Shown here one piece after another: positions 24,554 through 33,419 of a stretch of 64,000 bases of DNA. The position numbers and the translations under genes are program-made. Source of the stretch: Collimonas sp. PA-H2 (GTDB taxonomy: Bacteria > Pseudomonadota > Gammaproteobacteria > Burkholderiales > Burkholderiaceae_D); the NCBI RefSeq assembly GCF_002564105.1, contig NZ_PDBX01000001.1, forward strand, positions 2,170,001 through 2,234,000. The letters are read 5' to 3'. Positions within the stretch are counted from its first letter, which is position 1; each line of letters begins with the position of its first letter. The notes under the pieces were generated by a model. It was not told where the DNA came from, searched no databases, and saw nothing but the letters and a program-made list of their open reading frames with translations.

Positions 24554-26546
24554 TCTGCCGCAGCTCGGCCATCCAGTCGCTCAGGAAAGCCTGCAGGCCG
24601 GGGCGCGACGGGCACTCGATCAGCAATTGCGCACGGTCGACGTTGGCGACCCGGGTCATGGTCATCGGAATCGGATCATGCATGGTGATGCCCTCGTGCT
24701 CGATGCAATGGGCCGCCTGCTGCAGGAATTCAATCGCGGTTTCCAGCTCCTTCGCTTCCGCACGCAATAAAGCCTGATAGATGTAAGGCGGCAGGCAGGC
24801 CTGCGCGCGCTCTTCCAGCAAGGACGTGGCGAAGTGATCGTAATCGTGGGCGATCACGGCCGCATATAGCGGGTGCTGCGGATAGCGGGTCTGGATCAGC
24901 ACTTCGCTGGGACTGCCGCCTTCTTTCTGGGCAGCGCGACCGGCACGGCCGGCTACCTGCATCAGCTGCGCAAACAGCCGTTCGCTGGCGCGGTAGTCGT
25001 GGGAAAACAGCGCCGTATCGGGATTCAGGATGCCCACCAGCGTCAGGTTTTTGAAGTCATGTCCCTTGGCCACCATCTGGGTGCCGATCAGGATATCCAC
25101 CTCGCCATTGTGGACGCTGTCGAATGCGGCTTGCGCACTGCCCTTGCGACGGGTCGAATCGGCATCGATGCGCAGCACCCGCGCCTCCGGAAACATGGCT
25201 TGCAGGCCTTCTTCCAGTCTTTGCGTGCCGCGGCCGAGCGGCTGCAGATCGACGTTGCCGCAGGTCGGGCAGGATTTCGGGATGCGCAATTCCAGGCTGC
25301 AATGATGGCAGCGCAACCGGTGTTCGGGTTTGTGCAGCACCATGAAGGAGGTGCAGCGGGTGCAGTTGCTGACCCAGCCGCAGGCGTCGCAAGCGATCAC
25401 CGGAGCATAGCCGCGCCGGTTCAGGAACAGCAGCGACTGCTCGCCGCGCTCCAGTCTTTGCTTCAATGCGCCAATCAGGATCGAGGTCAGGCCCTCGCTG
25501 GGTTTGTCGCGCTCCATGTCGATCCGGCGCACCTTCGGCAACACCGCATCCTTGACCGCGCGTTCGCGCAGTTCCAGTTTCTTGTAGCGGCCGGACTGCG
25601 CGTGGTGCCAGGTTTCCAGCGACGGCGTGGCGGAGCCCAACACGATCGGGATGCTCAGCTGATGGGCGCGCCATACCGCCAGATCGCGCGCCGAATAGCG
25701 CAAGCCTTCCTGCTGCTTGTAGGAGGGGTCATGCTCTTCATCGATCACGATGAGTTTCAGATGCGGCAAGGAAGCCAGCACCGCCAGCCGAGTACCCAGG
25801 ATGATGCGCGCCTGCCCTAGATGCGCCGCCAGCCAGTGGCGCATGCGCTCGCCTTCGGCCAGGCCGCTGTGCAGGGTGGCCACCGTGACGCCGGGAAAGC
25901 GGGCGCGGATATTTCCTTCCAGTTGCGGCGTCAGGTTAATTTCCGGCACCAGGATCAGGATTTGCGACAAGTTGTCGGCGCCGTCTTCGTTGTGTGCCAG
26001 AATCTGCGCCGCCGCTTGTAAATAGACCTCGGTCTTGCCGCTGCCGGTGACGCCATATAACAGGGTCGGCGCAAAACCGCTGGCGCCGGCAATCGCATCG
26101 GCCGCCTGCTGCTGCGCCGGATTGAGCTGCGCCACATCGATCGGCGTGGCGTCATGCGCGGCGCCGCCCTGCTGCAGCTTCTTCAATCCGCGGTCCAGGG
26201 CGACCGGCTTCAACGCCCGCAAATTCTTCGGTAAGCCCGGCAAGGCCACCTCGCCCAGCGGCCGCTGATAGTAGTCGGCGGCAAAGCGGCACAGCGCCAG
26301 CCATTGCGCCGACAAGGGCGGCAGCTGATGGCGTACGGCTTGTACATTTTTTAATTTTTCGACAGGAACGTCACTCTGGTCGCTGAGGCCGACAATCATG
26401 CCGACCACTTCGCGCCTGCCGAACGACAGTTGCACCAGCTGGCCGACCTGCGGCAAAGGCTCGCTGTCGTCGCTGGCCTGCCAGCGATAATCGAAGCTGC
26501 TATCCAGGGGGGTATCGAGGACGATTTGAAGAATGCTTTGTTTCAC
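24504..26546 (-). CDS. priA: primosomal replication protein N' (PriA helicase)
   Basis: A 680-residue SF2 helicase that restarts collapsed forks. Motifs: GVTGSGKTEVYL (Walker A), DEEHDPSYKQ (DEEH), GSATPSLETW and GTQMVAKGHDF. The zinc-binding cysteines (CDACGWVSNCTRC and RCHHCSLELRIPKSCPTCG) are all present. The start is a GTG at 26546 (KQSILQIVLDTPLDSSFDY fits the family N-terminus). It is upstream-flanked by the DnaA-box-rich spacer. Essential for restart in most proteobacteria. Confidence 0.95.
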   Translation of the reverse strand: MKQSILQIVLDTPLDSSFDYRWQASDDSEPLPQVGQLVQLSFGRREVVGMIVGLSDQSDVPVEKLKNVQAVRHQLPPLSAQWLALCRFAADYYQRPLGEVALPGLPKNLRALKPVALDRGLKKLQQGGAAHDATPIDVAQLNPAQQQAADAIAGASGFAPTLLYGVTGSGKTEVYLQAAAQILAHNEDGADNLSQILILVPEINLTPQLEGNIRARFPGVTVATLHSGLAEGERMRHWLAAHLGQARIILGTRLAVLASLPHLKLIVIDEEHDPSYKQQEGLRYSARDLAVWRAHQLSIPIVLGSATPSLETWHHAQSGRYKKLELRERAVKDAVLPKVRRIDMERDKPSEGLTSILIGALKQRLERGEQSLLFLNRRGYAPVIACDACGWVSNCTRCTSFMVLHKPEHRLRCHHCSLELRIPKSCPTCGNVDLQPLGRGTQRLEEGLQAMFPEARVLRIDADSTRRKGSAQAAFDSVHNGEVDILIGTQMVAKGHDFKNLTLVGILNPDTALFSHDYRASERLFAQLMQVAGRAGRAAQKEGGSPSEVLIQTRYPQHPLYAAVIAHDYDHFATSLLEERAQACLPPYIYQALLRAEAKELETAIEFLQQAAHCIEHEGITMHDPIPMTMTRVANVDRAQLLIECPSRPGLQAFLSDWMAELRQIKTRAKWSLEVDPVDI

Positions 26547-27361
26547 GAACTTAATGTGATTCCCGAAGAAATAGGCTAACTGTCGGTTTCATAAGTGCTT
26601 TTGAAAGTGCCCGCATTATCTGTGGATAACTTTGTGGACAACGTCAGCTACACATTCAAAAACAGCGTGTTTACATCTGATTCTGGCTTTTGCCAATATT
26701 GAAATAAAAATTAATATCGTTTTAAATCAATGACTTAATTTATATGCTACGGAGAGGAAAAATTTCCTGTGCATTTAAAAAATGGCCTTGCAGAAACTAA
26801 ATTATGTGCATAACTAAATTCTGAATGTTCCAGAATGGAGCACGAAAAGGTAACATTCATGTCGCCATTCGAAACCGGCACGGTGCACCATCATGTGACT
26901 TTTTTCGTAAAATCCATCCCATTTCGTTCCGGAAAAATTAGCGGCGTGTCAACTGTGGTTAAATCATCAAGATTTCAAATTCCTAAGATTCTACTTAATG
27001 TAAAACATTAGGAAACGCCCTAAGCATCGGTTTCATAAGCGCTTTTCAAATTATCCACAATGTCTGTGGATAACTTTGTGGGTAACCTGCTCTTGACAGG
27101 CTGCAGCCTCATATTTGATGCGGGTTTCAATAAATTGCCTAAACTAAAAGCAGAAAATATACCCTTAAAAATCAAATACTTACAAAACACAATCAGTCTG
27201 CAAAATAAAAATATCGATATAAATAATTACCGTGGTGCAGCAGATTTATTTTGTGCATAACTAGCGGCTATGGATATCCGCAGCCGTGCTGAATGTGTTA
27301 TGAGTGACGCCATGTAACAGCACAATTTTCCACAAGGAAACTAAAAACCCGCTTTACCAGC
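26547..27361. promoter_or_regulatory. AT-rich 815-bp spacer with a cluster of DnaA boxes
   Basis: No protein gene is supported. Exact DnaA boxes TTATCCACA or its complement occur at 26621-26629, 27051-27059 and 27065-27073. TTATGCACA-type boxes occur at 26805-26813 and 27252-27260. One-mismatch boxes lie at 26633-26641, 27077-27085 and 27326-27334. A direct repeat beginning CGGTTTCATAAG lies at 26584 and 27028, each copy leading into a box. The spacer is far more AT-rich than the flanking genes. It resembles a replication origin or a DnaA-titration site. Confidence 0.7.
26584..26641. repeat. long direct repeat copy A (copy B 27028-27085)
   Basis: Both copies share CGGTTTCATAAG, GCTTTT and TGTGGATAACTTTGTGG. 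Copy B carries an additional TTATCCACA box facing the other way. The two copies are 444 bp apart and enclose the most AT-rich part of the spacer. Confidence 0.75.
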
Positions 27362-28441
27362 CTATGCGCGCAGCTTGCGGCTGATTTCGTGGACCGCATC
27401 GACCATCACCGCCACCGATTCCGGCGGCGTAAATTGCGAAATGCCGTGGCCGAGATTGAAAACGTGGCCGTGGCCGGCTTGCGGCGTGCCGTAGGCGTTC
27501 AGCAAACGGCTGACTTCGCTGCGGATCTGTTCAGGATTGGCAAACAGCACGGCAGGATCGAGATTGCCCTGCAGCGCGACGCGGTCGCCGACACGGGCAC
27601 GCGCTTGCGCCAGGTTGACGCTCCAGTCGAGGCCGACGGCATCGGCGCCGATGTCGGCGATCTGCTCCAGCCACAGGCCACCGCCCTTGGTGAAAACGAT
27701 CGCTGGAATCGGCACGCCGTCTTTCTCGCGCTTGAGCTGAGACATCACTTGGCGCATGTAGTCCAGCGAAAATTCCTGGTAGGCGCCGTCCGCCAGCGCC
27801 CCGCCCCACGAATCAAAAATCATCACGGCTTGCGCGCCGGCATCGATTTGCGCATTCAGGTAGGCCGCCACCGCCGCCGCGTTGGTGCTGAGCACGTGGT
27901 GCATCAGGTCCGGGCGGTTGTACAGCATGGTCTTGACGGTATGGAACTCGCGCGAACCCTCGCCTTCCACCATATAGCAGGCCAGAGTCCAGGGGCTGCC
28001 GGCAAAACCGATCAGCGGCACCCGGCCATTCAGTTCAGTACGGATTTGGGTAACGGCCTTGAACACGTAGTCCAGCTTGCCCAGATCCGGCGCCTGCAGC
28101 GCCATCACGTCTTTTTCATCGCGCAGCGGGCGCTGGAACTTGGGACCTTCGCCATCGGCGAAATACAAACCCAGCCCCATGGCGTCCGGCACTGTCAGGA
28201 TGTCGGAAAACAAAATGGCGGCATCCAGCGGGAAGCGCTCCAGCGGCTGCAGCGTGACTTCGGTGGCGTAATCGGGGTTGGTCGCCAGACCCATGAAAGA
28301 CCCGGCGCGGCTGCGGGTTTTACGATATTCCGGCAGGTAGCGGCCAGCCTGACGCATCAGCCACAGCGGCGTGTATTCGGTCGGCTGGCGCAGCAGCGCG
28401 CGCAGGAAGGTATCGTTCTTCAGGGGGGCGAATTGTGACAT
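27362..28441 (-). CDS. hemE: uroporphyrinogen decarboxylase
   Basis: A 359-residue TIM-barrel enzyme that removes four carboxyl groups from uroporphyrinogen III to give coproporphyrinogen III in haem synthesis. Motifs: [33 protein letters not shown] (substrate Asp), [30 protein letters not shown] and the C-terminal [13 protein letters not shown]. The length matches the family. In related Burkholderiales hemE and priA are neighbours and lie close to atpC. Here they are neighbours but atpC is 26 kb away. Confidence 0.96.
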   Translation of the reverse strand: MSQFAPLKNDTFLRALLRQPTEYTPLWLMRQAGRYLPEYRKTRSRAGSFMGLATNPDYATEVTLQPLERFPLDAAILFSDILTVPDAMGLGLYFADGEGPKFQRPLRDEKDVMALQAPDLGKLDYVFKAVTQIRTELNGRVPLIGFAGSPWTLACYMVEGEGSREFHTVKTMLYNRPDLMHHVLSTNAAAVAAYLNAQIDAGAQAVMIFDSWGGALADGAYQEFSLDYMRQVMSQLKREKDGVPIPAIVFTKGGGLWLEQIADIGADAVGLDWSVNLAQARARVGDRVALQGNLDPAVLFANPEQIRSEVSRLLNAYGTPQAGHGHVFNLGHGISQFTPPESVAVMVDAVHEISRKLRA

Positions 28442-28526
28442 ATGAGGCCGTATGAATGCATGTGATGACAGCTCATTATCTCATCCTAAGCCCCGGCTGC
28501 GGCAACGCTTTGCCATATGAGGGGTA

Positions 28527-29492
28527 TTAAGGCCGGTCAAGCTGAGCGCCGCCCTGGTGCGCCGCGACCAGGTCATCGAGGAAGGCTTGCAGCACTTCGC
28601 CGCGGCTGGACTGGCGCCGCAGCACCATGTGCAGGGTGACGTCATAGCACAGCATTGTGGGATGCAGCGGCGCCAGCAATCCCTGCTCCACCAGCGGCGC
28701 GGCAAAATGCTCAGGCAGAAAACCGAGATGCCGGCCCGACAGCAGCAGCACCGCGACCGCCTCCATATTGTCGGCCAAGGCCGTCACTCGCGCCGGCGCA
28801 AAGCCACCGTCCGCGCCATCGGCTTCCGGCAAGGGATAGCTGCGCCAGACCCAGTCGTATTCAGCCACCGCGGCCCGGCTCAGATTGCCGGCCTGGCCGA
28901 ACAGCGGATGGCCGGCGGCGCAGTACGCTACCTGATGCTCTGAATACAGCGGCACATATTCCAGGTTCGGCAAGCGATGCCAGAAGTAGCCGATGCCGAG
29001 ATCGAGCCGGCCGTTGATCACCTCTTCCTCAAGCTGGCCCGGCGCCAGCACCGCCAGCGACAAAGTCACCGCCTCGTCCCTGGCGCGGAACCTGGCGATG
29101 GCCTGGCTCAGGCGGGCATTGGCGCTGATGGCGGCGTGGCCGATCAGGCCCAGCTGCAGCTTGCCGGCCAGCTTGCGGCCGATCTGCCGTGCATTCAGGC
29201 AAAAGTGGTCGATATTTTCGATCAGCCGGCGGCTGCTCAGCGCGAACTGCTCGCCGCGCGGCGTCAGGCGGAAGCCGGCACGGCCGCGCTCGCACAGGCG
29301 AAAGCCGAGCCTTGTTTCCAGCGTCGCCAGCTGGGTGCTGATGGTGGACTGGCTGACATTCAACGTGGTCTGGGCGGCGGAAATGCCGCCGGCGTCCAGC
29401 ACCGACAGGAAGACACGGATCAGGCGCAGGTCAAGATCGGATAGCTGGTTGAGCATGCTTGGCGGCGGGAGGGTGGGGATCAGATCGATCAT
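28527..29492 (-). CDS. LysR-family regulator (GbuR-like position)
   Basis: A 321-residue LysR regulator. The N-terminal HTH is at residues 18-77 (LRLIRVFLSVLDAGGISAAQTTLNVSQSTISTQLATLETRLG) and the substrate-binding domain at about 110-310. ATG at 29492 is used; a second ATG 12 codons later (29456) is equally possible. It is divergent from the ureohydrolase gene, the same layout as gbuR-gbuA in Pseudomonas, so it probably activates that gene when guanidinobutyrate is present. The inducer is inferred. Confidence 0.87.
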   Translation of the reverse strand: MIDLIPTLPPPSMLNQLSDLDLRLIRVFLSVLDAGGISAAQTTLNVSQSTISTQLATLETRLGFRLCERGRAGFRLTPRGEQFALSSRRLIENIDHFCLNARQIGRKLAGKLQLGLIGHAAISANARLSQAIARFRARDEAVTLSLAVLAPGQLEEEVINGRLDLGIGYFWHRLPNLEYVPLYSEHQVAYCAAGHPLFGQAGNLSRAAVAEYDWVWRSYPLPEADGADGGFAPARVTALADNMEAVAVLLLSGRHLGFLPEHFAAPLVEQGLLAPLHPTMLCYDVTLHMVLRRQSSRGEVLQAFLDDLVAAHQGGAQLDRP

Positions 29493-29504
29493 ACATCTAC
29501 CTGA

Positions 29505-29532
29505 ATCAATGTAAACACATCATTACACTGAT
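29505..29532. promoter_or_regulatory. candidate LysR operator
   Basis: ATCAATGTAA-N8-TTACACTGAT, a 10-bp inverted repeat with one mismatch, lies in the divergent promoter, 13 bp upstream of the regulator start. The geometry suits a LysR recognition site. Binding is inferred. Confidence 0.55.
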
Positions 29533-29613
29533 TTTTACTAAGGTAATTTACCGCTAGAGTTGCTATCACAAGCCATTTCTAACGCTGCGCCCTTCCCGGC
29601 CCTGGAGACCATC

Positions 29614-30567
29614 ATGTCAGAAACCCCACTTTACCAACCGCTAGGCGGCAACGACATGCCGCGTTTTGGCGGCATCGCCACCATGATGCGCTTGCCGCAC
29701 GTGACCAGCAGCGCCGGGCTGGACGCCTGCTTCGTCGGCGTGCCGCTCGACCTCGGCACCTCGAACCGCTCCGGCGCCCGATTCGGCCCGCGCCAGATCC
29801 GCAGCGAATCGGTGCTGCTGCGTCCGTACAACATGGCGACCCGGGCGGCGCCGTTCGACGCCTTGCAGGTAGCCGACCTGGGCGACGTCGCCATCAATCC
29901 GTATAACCTGCTGGATTCGATCCGGCTGATCGAAAATGCCTACGACGGCATCGTCGCCTCCGGCTGCCGCCCGATTTCGCTGGGCGGCGACCACACCATC
30001 GCCCTGCCCATCCTGCGCGCGCTGCATCGCAAATATGGCAAGATCGGCCTGATCCATGTCGACGCCCATGCCGATGTCAACGACACCATGTTCGGCGAAA
30101 AGATCGCGCATGGCACGCCGTTCCGCCGCGCCGTCGAAGAAAGTTTACTGGATTGCCAGCGCGTGGTCCAGATCGGCTTGCGCGGCACCGGTTATACCGC
30201 CGAAGATTTCGACTGGTGCCGCGACCAGGGTTTCAAGGTGGTGCAGGTGGAAGAGTGCTGGAACAAGTCGCTGGCGCCGCTGATGGAAGAAGTACGGGCC
30301 CGCGTGGCCGGCGGTCCGGTGTACCTGAGTTTCGATATCGACGGCATCGATCCGGCTTACGCGCCCGGCACCGGCACACCCGAAATCGCCGGCCTGACCG
30401 TGCCGCAGGCGTTGGAAATCATCCGCGGCGCCTGGGGCCTGGACATCGTCGGCGCCGATCTGGTGGAGGTATCGCCGCCGTATGATCCGCTCGGCACCAC
30501 CGCTTTGCTGGGCGCCAACCTGGCGTATGAGATGCTGTGCGTGCTGCCGGGCGTGCCGCGCCGCTGA
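29614..30567 (+). CDS. ureohydrolase: guanidinobutyrase / agmatinase family
   Basis: A 317-residue arginase-fold enzyme. The Mn-binding motifs are intact: LGGDHTIALP, DAHADVN and SFDIDGIDPAYAPGTGTPE. The N-terminus LGGNDMPRFGGIATMMRLPH is that of the guanidinobutyrase group. Hydrolysis would give urea plus GABA (or putrescine if agmatine is used). The ATG at 29614 sits 54 bases inside a longer open frame and matches the family start. Context (LysR, and a GABA operon at 40-48 kb) favours guanidinobutyrate. Confidence 0.9.
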   Translation: MSETPLYQPLGGNDMPRFGGIATMMRLPHVTSSAGLDACFVGVPLDLGTSNRSGARFGPRQIRSESVLLRPYNMATRAAPFDALQVADLGDVAINPYNLLDSIRLIENAYDGIVASGCRPISLGGDHTIALPILRALHRKYGKIGLIHVDAHADVNDTMFGEKIAHGTPFRRAVEESLLDCQRVVQIGLRGTGYTAEDFDWCRDQGFKVVQVEECWNKSLAPLMEEVRARVAGGPVYLSFDIDGIDPAYAPGTGTPEIAGLTVPQALEIIRGAWGLDIVGADLVEVSPPYDPLGTTALLGANLAYEMLCVLPGVPRR

Positions 30568-30616
30568 TAATTGCGCCCAGAATAAGTAAGCACTGGCACT
30601 CGCTTTAAACCAGTAT

Positions 30617-31471
30617 TTATCGATATCTCTTCTTGAAATCGCGCGGACTCACACCCTTGGCCGCGCGGAACTGGCGGTTGAAATGGGCCAGATTGCGGTA
30701 GCCGGCTTCCTGCGCTATCACGCCTATCGCCTTGTCGGTCTGTATCAGTTGCTGGCAGGCGCTGCCGATTCTCAGCTGGGCCAGGTAAGCAGTCACGGTG
30801 AGCTGGGTATGGCGTTTGAAAAAGCGATGAAACGCCCCCACCGACAGCGCTGCCCTTTCGGCCAGCAGCTCCAGCGGAATCGCCGTCTGGAAATTGTCGT
30901 GCAGGTAGTCCAGCACCTTGCCCATGCGCTGGCGCTGCGCATCGACCGCGATCGAGGCCGACGCCACCGACGCCAGCGGCCACGCCTGCTGGTCTTGCGC
31001 CAGCAGCAGCAATAGTTCCAGCAACAAGGGCAAGCGCTGCGCCGGCGCCAATTTCTCCATGCGCAGCATCAAGGGCCTGGCGCTGCTCGCTACCGCCGCC
31101 GAAAACTGCAAGCCGCGGTCGGCGCGCTTGCCCAGCTGCAGCAGCCCGGCCAGTTCCGGCAGGCTGGTTTGCAGCTGCACCAGCCAGTCCCGCGAAAACC
31201 ACACCACCACCGCCAGCATCTGCCGCTCGGGAGCAATGCGTTCACTGGCCGACCAGGTGTGCGGCAGGTTCGGACCAAGCAAGATCAGATCGCCATCGGC
31301 AAAATCCGCCAGATGGTCGCCGACATAGCGCTGTCCGCGCGCGTTCAAGGTCAGGGTCAGCTCGAATTCCGGATGGTAGTGCCACAGGAAAGGCAACTCC
31401 GGCAGCACGCGCCACAGCAGCCGCCAGGACTGTCCGGGAGACAGGCTGAGATGTTCGTATTGCGGTCGCAT
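30617..31471 (-). CDS. AraC-family regulator with cupin sensor domain
   Basis: A 284-residue regulator. The N-terminal domain (residues 1-130) is AraC cupin-like ([48 protein letters not shown]). The C-terminal double HTH (residues 180-284) has [23 protein letters not shown] and [31 protein letters not shown]. The sugar or small-molecule ligand is unknown. It is divergent from the PhyH-type gene, across a long palindrome, so it may control that gene. Confidence 0.9.
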   Translation of the reverse strand: MRPQYEHLSLSPGQSWRLLWRVLPELPFLWHYHPEFELTLTLNARGQRYVGDHLADFADGDLILLGPNLPHTWSASERIAPERQMLAVVVWFSRDWLVQLQTSLPELAGLLQLGKRADRGLQFSAAVASSARPLMLRMEKLAPAQRLPLLLELLLLLAQDQQAWPLASVASASIAVDAQRQRMGKVLDYLHDNFQTAIPLELLAERAALSVGAFHRFFKRHTQLTVTAYLAQLRIGSACQQLIQTDKAIGVIAQEAGYRNLAHFNRQFRAAKGVSPRDFKKRYR

Positions 31472-31570
31472 ACTGACCTTAAGTTGAGCAATAACATCAG
31501 AATAGTATCAATAAGCGGCATTTGCAGCGAAATCTCCGATGGGGGGCGGGCGCAGAATCGAACTGCCCCA

Positions 31571-31728
31571 GTGGACTGTAACAGCCAAATCAAGAGTGAA
31601 GGGCGCGTATCCGGAGCGCAGGGCAAGGCGCACAGCGGAGCAATAGCGCGACTATTGCGAGCATGTGCAACGCCGCCATGCGTGTCGGATACGTGACAGG
31701 CACTCTTGCTTTGGCTGTTACGGTCCAC
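31571..31728. repeat. long imperfect palindrome between AraC and PhyH genes
   Basis: Outer arms 31571-31598 and 31701-31728 pair over 28 bp with two mismatches. Inner parts also pair in places (GCGTATCCG with CGGATACG; CAATAG with CTATTG). It could form a hairpin of nearly 160 bases. No protein is encoded on either strand that I can support. It could be a dispersed repeat or a structured regulatory element. Confidence 0.8.
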
Positions 31729-31756
31729 TTAACTACAAAACCAATACGGAGATTCC

Positions 31757-32707
31757 ATGAACCAGCCCCAAGCGGAACAACGCCTCAGCAACCCGTCCGT
31801 GCTGTATCCCGACCAGGCGCAACTGCGCGACATCAAGAAGACCCTGCCGCTGCGGGTGCTGACCGCCTCCGATTTCTATCACTGGCAAACCTACGGCTAT
31901 GTGATCGTCAGGAATGCCGTCAGCGCCGCACAAGTGCAGCGCACCGCCGATTTCCTGTGGGAGTTCCAGGAGCTCGATCCGCATGCGCCCGAGACCTGGA
32001 ACCGGGCGCAGCTGCGCGATCATGAAATGACCGAGCTGAACGGTTCCGGCATGGTCGAGGCCTATCATCATCAGACCTTCTGGGACAATCGTCAGACGCC
32101 GCGCGTGGTCGATGCCTTCGTCGACATCTGGGACCGCGAAGACCTGTGGGTGACCATAGACCGCGCCAACCTGAATACGCCAAACCAGGGCGCGCGCCGC
32201 TTCGGCGGCTTCATCCACTGGGATGCCGATACCTCGGTCGAGCCGCTGCCGGTCAACGTCCAGGGCGTGCTGGCGCTGTCCGACACCACGCCGGAAGGCG
32301 GCGGCTTCCAATGCATCCCGGAGCTGTTCCAACACTTCAGCGCATGGCGCAAGAGCGCGCCCAAGGACCGCAATCCCTGGCGTCCGGAGCTGGCGTCGCT
32401 GCCGTGGGAAGTGAAATTCATTCCGATGAAAGCCGGCGACCTGCTGATCTTCAACAGCCTGCTGGCGCACGGCATCCGGCCGAATACTTCCGCCGACAAA
32501 GTGCGGCTGGCGCAGTACATCGCTTTCACGCCCGCGCGCGAAGAGCAGGCCGACTTGCGGCAATGGCGGATCGACAGCTGGCGCCAGCGCACGCGGCCGG
32601 ACAGCTATGCCTTTCCCGGCGATCCGCGCGAATGGGAAAAAAACCGCTATCCGCTGGCGCAGCTGAGCGAACTGGGTGAAAAAATCCTTGGCCTGCGTGA
32701 CTGGTAA
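31757..32707 (+). CDS. phytanoyl-CoA dioxygenase (PhyH) family oxygenase
   Basis: A 316-residue non-haem Fe(II)/2-oxoglutarate oxygenase. The iron triad is His154-x-Asp156 (GFIHWDADTS) and His238 (NSLLAHGIRPN), with Arg250 placed for 2-oxoglutarate. The double-stranded beta-helix spans residues 140-265. These enzymes hydroxylate small molecules or lipids; the substrate here is unknown. The ATG at 31757 is preceded by an AATACGGAG site. It is divergent from an AraC regulator. Confidence 0.87.
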   Translation: MNQPQAEQRLSNPSVLYPDQAQLRDIKKTLPLRVLTASDFYHWQTYGYVIVRNAVSAAQVQRTADFLWEFQELDPHAPETWNRAQLRDHEMTELNGSGMVEAYHHQTFWDNRQTPRVVDAFVDIWDREDLWVTIDRANLNTPNQGARRFGGFIHWDADTSVEPLPVNVQGVLALSDTTPEGGGFQCIPELFQHFSAWRKSAPKDRNPWRPELASLPWEVKFIPMKAGDLLIFNSLLAHGIRPNTSADKVRLAQYIAFTPAREEQADLRQWRIDSWRQRTRPDSYAFPGDPREWEKNRYPLAQLSELGEKILGLRDW

Positions 32708-32862
32708 GCCATGTGCGGGCGCGGTCGCATATGGCGCGACTGGTAGCGATACCGTTCGTTGCGGCTCTGATAAAAAAAAACTAACAATGAAATGATTGTC
32801 CTCTGAATGGTCGGAGGCGGTCATTGTTCATTTGTGAACGTTTTGATACTTATGGAGCTTCT

Positions 32863-33375
32863 ATGACTACCACGCTACAAAAAACATCGCTGTTTCAAGA
32901 AGCCGGGATGACATCGACCATGTTTTCCCACGGTGCCTCATCGCCCCTCTCACCTAAGATCTTCCGGCACTCGATTGACATTTACCTGAAGGATTCCAAC
33001 GCCACCGGCAATATCTACTTTGCCCGCTACTTTGAATGGCAAGGCATCTGCCGCGAGCGCTGGTTCTTCGAATGCATTTCAGCCGACATGCTGGCGCCGC
33101 TGGGCGTATTCGTCACCAAGGACGCACAGCAGAAATATATCCACGAGACGTTTGCCTTCCAGAAGGTGGAGTGCGAAGTCAGCACGGCCGCCATCAAGCA
33201 ATGCTCGTTTTCCTTATTGTTCCAATTTTTTGTGGAAGGAAGGCTGGTGTCCACCGGCCATCAGCAGATCGTCTTCGCCAACAAGGACAAGAAGATCAGC
33301 CGCTTGCCGGAGTATATTCTCGAAAAAATCCGGCAGTATGAAAACCCAAGAACGGTAGCACTGCTCTCTAACTAG
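32863..33375 (+). CDS. hot-dog thioesterase, enediyne-type (DynE7/CalE7-like)
   Basis: A 170-residue hot-dog-fold protein. Residues about 35-75 (HSIDIYLKDSNATGNIYFARYFEWQGICRERWFFE) resemble the catalytic block of the enediyne polyketide thioesterases DynE7/CalE7, in which no Asp/Glu general base is used. No polyketide synthase lies in the window, so the natural substrate is probably another acyl thioester. GGAG precedes the ATG at 32863; a longer frame starting at 32824 has no ribosome site. Single gene, convergent with the kinase gene. Confidence 0.75.
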   Translation: MTTTLQKTSLFQEAGMTSTMFSHGASSPLSPKIFRHSIDIYLKDSNATGNIYFARYFEWQGICRERWFFECISADMLAPLGVFVTKDAQQKYIHETFAFQKVECEVSTAAIKQCSFSLLFQFFVEGRLVSTGHQQIVFANKDKKISRLPEYILEKIRQYENPRTVALLSN

Positions 33376-33419
33376 GACCAAGGGCACCGCCGTCCGGTTC
33401 GTCCGGGCGGCTTGCCGGA

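Noticed and set aside
26540..26556. Half of a parS-like site (TGTTTCACG) at the priA start
   Set aside because: Only the left half matches the 16-bp consensus; the right half (AACTTAAT) does not. No full parS site was seen in the window.
29493..29613. Guanidine riboswitch upstream of the ureohydrolase gene
   Set aside because: No ykkC-type or mini-ykkC motif (such as paired ACGR hairpins) was seen. The region is better explained by the LysR operator repeat.
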